A DNA stretch of 64,000 nt. Origin: Edaphochlamys debaryana (taxonomy: Eukaryota; Chlorophyta; Chlorophyceae; Chlamydomonadales). Below the pieces are notes generated by a model. The model was not told the origin of the DNA and ran no database searches. It saw nothing but the letters and a program-made list of their open reading frames with translations. The first letter of the stretch is position 1; each line of letters opens with the position of its first letter. The stretch is from NCBI GenBank assembly GCA_016858145.1, contig JAEHOE010000030.1:186001-250000 (forward strand), in the 5' to 3' direction. Both the position numbers and the translations under genes were made by a program. Positions 60,001 to 64,000 of the stretch are shown here, piece after piece.

Positions 60001-63000
60001 TCAGCGGCCAAAGAGCTGCTTCTGCTGCTCAGTTATGGAGGTCTTGCCAGCCACTGTGGCTTGCCTGTGGGAGGAAGAATCGTGTGGCAGGAGACGGCTC
60101 AGCCCAACGCGGCTCCCATCAAGAAGTGGTGCACGGCTTTCCAAGCAAGTAGTTGCCCACCTGATGATTGCTTTCCACTTGTTGGTTGCGTCCTTGACCG
60201 CTGCATCCAGCTCGTGGCTGCTGCCTGGGGGGCGACATGGAATGCATGGCGAGGGGTCAGCACGCGTTGGCAGAAAACATTGAATTCCCAGGAATCATAC
60301 AGCTGCTGCAGTGCAGCTTATATATATGTGCTATTGCGTGGCCATGCCTCGAGACTAAGTAGCTCTGCTCTCCTACCTTCTCCAGCTGGATCTTCACTCA
60401 GGGTCCGGCCAGGCCCGCCTGCTCCTCCCAGACTGCCTGCCTTGACATCGCCTCCCCCTCCACCCCCGCTGCCCGGCGCTGTGCCATTGCCGGGTGCGTT
60501 CGCCGCGGGCGCGGTAAGCAGTGCCCTGCTGACCAGCTTCTCCACATCCAGCTCCAGGGGCAGCTGGGACATGAGCTCAGCGATGCGGCGGCGCTGTGAG
60601 GCGGACAGAGGGGGAGGCAGAGGCAGGGTCAGGGGGAGGCACAGCCATGAAAGGGAAGCGAGGGGCAGAGGCTACTGGACTGGCTGGGGCTGTGGGAAGC
60701 CCCGATACCCTTGCCCAGCTCCTCACCCGCCCTGGCCCCCGCCTGCTGCCTACCCACCTCCTTGGTGACCCTCCTGAGCAGGGGCTGCAGGAGCAGAAAC
60801 ACGAAGCCGGCCAAGATGACCCACAGCATGAGGAACAGGATGATGTGGAGCACCAGAATGTCTGAGGGAAAGGAGGAAAGGAGCCGAGGGGTAGGGGGCG
60901 TTGGAGACCACAACCGGCAGGTGGGACGCCCCGCACAAGCAAGAAGGCGGTGCCACCACGGGATAGCATACTCACAGTTGAAGAGGGCGTTCATGGTTTG
61001 GTAGTGCGCCTCACTGATCTCCACGCAACCGTCCAGCAGGTCAACGCTGCCCACATTGTAGATGAAATCAAAGTTTGAGTCGGCAAGACCAAGGAAGCTC
61101 TCCGCAAAGGTGGTCGTATTGAGGCTCATTTGCGAGATGGACAGAATGAATTGCTCCATGATTGTGTCAAGGCCGGAAGAGGCAATGGCGAAGTAGCGGT
61201 AGGAGGGCCCCGGGCACGGGAGGTGCTCCTGCGGGGGAGGAACCTGAAGGTCACGAATGGCTACGACAGAAGCGGAAGCGGCCCTGGGTGCGGCCCCAGA
61301 CACGCTCCGCACGACGATAGGCGCAGTTACGGCGCGCGTAAGGTCTGCGCGGATGCTGCCGGATGCTGCTGCCGGTAGCGGAGGTAGGGGCGACGGGGAC
61401 ATGACAGGCGCTAGACCGCACTGGCCCTGCACCCCTGAAACTGCCCGCCCCCCGCACCTCCGCGCGGTGGCAGTGACCGCTTTCGTAGAAGCGGTCCCTC
61501 TGGGCCACCGAGTCGTAGGCAAGGCCGCGTTGCACCAGGGGGAAGCGCTCCACGGCGGGGCCTGAGGGAGGCAGGGAGCGAGCGAGAACCGGAGGGCGGG
61601 CGGGACACAAGCGGTCTGGCCTGATCCAGCAGCAGTCCAGGCTGAGGCAGCTAAACAAGTCGGTGTCAGCCATGATCTGAACTACACCCCATGGTCCTCA
61701 CACATGCGCTCTATTCGCACGCCTGGACGCGTGTCCGATAGGCTCAGCGGGCCACACCGTGCGCTATGCGTGCTATGCCCTCTCGTGTTGCCCAGTCACC
61801 CACCTGCCGCCATGTAGGCGTTCTTGCCCAGCTGGAGGGTGTACCAAGCGTCCCGCACCAGCTTGAGCACCGTGTTGAGGAAGTTACGGCGAGCGAGGAA
61901 CTCCTCCGCAGTCGTGGACGCAGCCCACTCCTGTGCGTGGGGCGACCGTGCGGTAGGGAAGGAGCCAGGGCTGAAGTGTCTATTTGGAGAGCGGGGCTAG
62001 CGTGACGCAAATGAATGCCCCCAAACGCCGCGGACGAAAATGCAGTTGTGACCGTACCTGTGCATAGAAGACCTGTGGTGATAGGGTCCCAAGCGCCGAG
62101 GGACACGCGGACGAAGCAAAAAGAATGGGAGGAAGAGGGCAAACGTGAGGCCAGGGACAACGTTGAACTGACGGAAAGAGCGGTTCGGAGGCTGCACGCT
62201 GGCCACGTGCCAACCCACCGTGCGATAGGTGCGCGCCGCGATGAAGTTGGAGACCGAGTGGATGGCCACCACTTGCACGATGTCCTGGAAGAGAGTCAAA
62301 CCACACGCAGGCGTGGTGCATCCTCCAGTAAGTGAGGGGGTCACACGCGCTCCGACCCCTTTGCCTGCTGCTCCCTCCTGCTGCACACTACCCGTCTTGC
62401 TCACCTGCATCTTCAGGACAGCGGCGACGTAGATGCCAATCACCTGCCAGCCGGGGAATACAGCGAAGAAGTTAAGGTGCAGTCATTCATGCATCAGAGG
62501 CAAGGCTCTAAGCGCCTCAACTTTACCCTGCACGCCTTCCGCCCTGGGCCAGACAGCGTTTCTGCTCGCTTGAATAGCAGGGCTTGCATTGCTTGCATGG
62601 AGCGCTGGCATGGGCAATGCACGGTGCTGTCACGCCGTACCGGCACTCCGTGCTTACCAGGGCGGACCACAGGATGAAGGGGAGCAGCATGATCCAAGTC
62701 TCGTGCGAATCGTACTTCAGCTTGCGCTTGTTTGCGGCCGCCGCCGCCGTAGCGCCCGCGGTTGAGCCAGAATGTGACAGGGGATGCACGCCGCGTCTGC
62801 GCCTGCGGGAAAAAAGCACCAAAAAACCAATGGGCATGGAGCGGGTGATGACGGGTGACAACGCTGCAGTGCGTAAGAGGGTGAGCTGGCAGTTCGATTG
62901 GCCAGGCCATCCAGGCCCACAGGCCCCCATCCCGTGCCACCATCCCCGCCAAAGCACACGGAGGACCTACCTTGCAAAGAGGCGCTTCACACGGCCAAAC

Positions 63001-64000
63001 ATGCCCCCGCCGCCAGCCTCGTTCGCAGAGTCGAGGGACATGTGCGACCCACGCCGCCGCATGGAGCTATTGCCAAAGGCGCCCGTGGCGCTCTGGGCCC
63101 TTGGCGTGACGTCAAGGCCAGATGAGCCGCGCCGCTCCGTGCCCTTGCCTCCAGCGCCCTCCCGCTCCTCGACTTGCACCGTGGCGCGTCGCTTTTGCTT
63201 GGGGGCTGCTGCATCCTGCTCCTGGGTTTGGTCTTGGTCCTCCTCGTGCGGAGAGGTGGCGTCGTCATCGTCCCCGTCCTGAGGGTTGCGGAGCACAGGA
63301 TACGGGTTTGCCGGTGGAGGAGATACACGACGCGTGGCGGAAATGGAGCGGGGTATCACACGCAAAGGGGCAGGCGTCTGGTGGGACGCGGTCAACCGCT
63401 GCGCATGCATGACCCTACAGACTAATAAACAGGCGTGTTACTCACCTCGGCCAGCAGGTTGGTGTTCTGGGAGGCCAGCGCCCGCGTCAGACCCTGTGCG
63501 CGGAGGACGGGTCAGGGCCTTAGGGCCTTGAAGCCTCGCAGGGTGCATGGAGGGCGCACTGCAGTGCGGTGACTTTCGCTGCTCTGCTGCCACCCACCAC
63601 GGGGATGACGAGGAACGTGCCGTACAGCTTGTACCGCTGTGCCGCCACTGCCTTGAGCAGGTAGGCCAGGTAGCTGAGGGGTGGGCGCCGGAAACGGAGG
63701 GAGCTTAGTGGCAGATGGGTGCGACTCCAGGACAAGGCCAAGAAGTGCGGAAGAGCGGTGCCTAGATGACTGCTACGCCCAAAGCCCGTGTTACCCATTC
63801 GCTAGCTGCTCACAGTGCGGCCAGGCAGCTCATGGCAGCTCCCTCCACGCCAAGCAGGATGATTTGGAGTTCGTCGACCTGTCAAGGCAGCAAACCAAGT
63901 GCAGTGCGCAGCCGTAAGGAGCAAGTCATGTTGTGTGGAGGGGCTCGCCCTTGGAGGCGATAGGGTCTGCATATATATGCATGATATATCATTCCTGTTA
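60001..64000 (-). CDS. Gene 4: TmcB-like multi-PAS protein, 3' part only
   Basis: The last 15 exons of a fourth paralogue on the minus strand; the rest lies beyond the right edge. Exons in transcript order: 63878-63814, 63673-63598, 63493-63446, 63278-62971, 62802-62658, 62443-62405, 62284-62219, 62072-62058, 61930-61804, 61561-61458, 61228-60976, 60861-60758, 60593-60377, 60224-60161, 60064-60001 (stop TGA). All phases hold. It covers the C-terminal membrane module from GVEGAAMSCLAALYLAYLLK onward, including KQKRRAT, YDSHETWIMLLPFILWSALV, the final span VLHIILFLMLWVILAGFVFL and a tail ending EQQKQLFGR. Its exon and intron details match gene 1 better than genes 2 and 3. It points towards gene 3, so the two converge. 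Confidence 0.85.
62058..62072 (-). other. 15-nt micro-exon of gene 4
   Basis: Encodes VFYAQ between two introns with standard borders. It is equivalent to the micro-exons at 15048-15062 (gene 1, IFYSQ), 34522-34536 (gene 2, VFLSE) and 53198-53212 (gene 3, VLMSQ). Removing it would keep the reading frame in every copy. Confidence 0.75.

Noticed and set aside
1..64000. CRISPR array, operon structure, ribosome binding sites, tRNA or rRNA genes
   Set aside because: The window is eukaryotic nuclear DNA with spliced genes; I found no direct-repeat/spacer pattern and no intact tRNA or rRNA gene.

Overview
This 64 kb window looks like nuclear DNA of a volvocine green alga (the Chlamydomonas / Gonium / Tetrabaena type). 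It is GC-rich, and its genes are cut into dozens of small exons by introns mostly 70-250 nt long with pyrimidine-rich acceptors. The only recognisable protein family is the TmcB-like ('tiny macrocysts protein B') PAS-receptor family, which I recall as expanded in these algae. The species assignment is inference; no ribosomal or organellar marker is present. Layout: 1-1562 non-coding flank with a 35-bp direct repeat; 1563-17103 (+) gene 1, intact, 58 exons, about 2544 aa; 17104-20316 intergenic; 20317-36577 (+) gene 2, colinear with the others but with two 1-nt deletions and a damaged splice donor, so probably a pseudogene; 36578-39601 intergenic; 39602-55065 (+) gene 3, intact, 59 exons, about 2574 aa; 55066-60000 intergenic between converging genes, with two copies of a tRNA-like repeat; 60001 to beyond the right edge (-) gene 4, only its last 15 exons visible. 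The array is thus three head-to-tail paralogues followed by a fourth in inverted, tail-to-tail orientation. I rebuilt exons by hand by comparing the copies and tracking reading phase across each junction; coordinates may be off by a base or two at some junctions. All full copies encode the same architecture: a Ser-rich N-terminus, an N-terminal multi-pass membrane module, a soluble TmcB/TmcC-type helical (TPR-like) module, about five PAS-like units in tandem, a long disordered linker with basophilic-kinase-like sites, and a C-terminal multi-pass module with a large inter-membrane domain carrying N-glycosylation sequons. They are best read as large membrane sensor/scaffold proteins; ligand, partner and pathway are unknown. 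The main non-routine biology is how the array evolves. Intron sequences give conflicting relationships: gene 2 matches gene 1 in some introns and gene 3 in adjacent ones; gene 1 matches gene 3 in another; gene 1's C-terminal half groups with gene 4. This points to gene conversion between copies. Other notable signals are many GC-AG introns, a 15-nt micro-exon kept in all four genes, one intron present or absent between paralogues, a short hAT-like non-autonomous transposon with an 8-bp target duplication in gene 2, and stepwise decay of gene 2.
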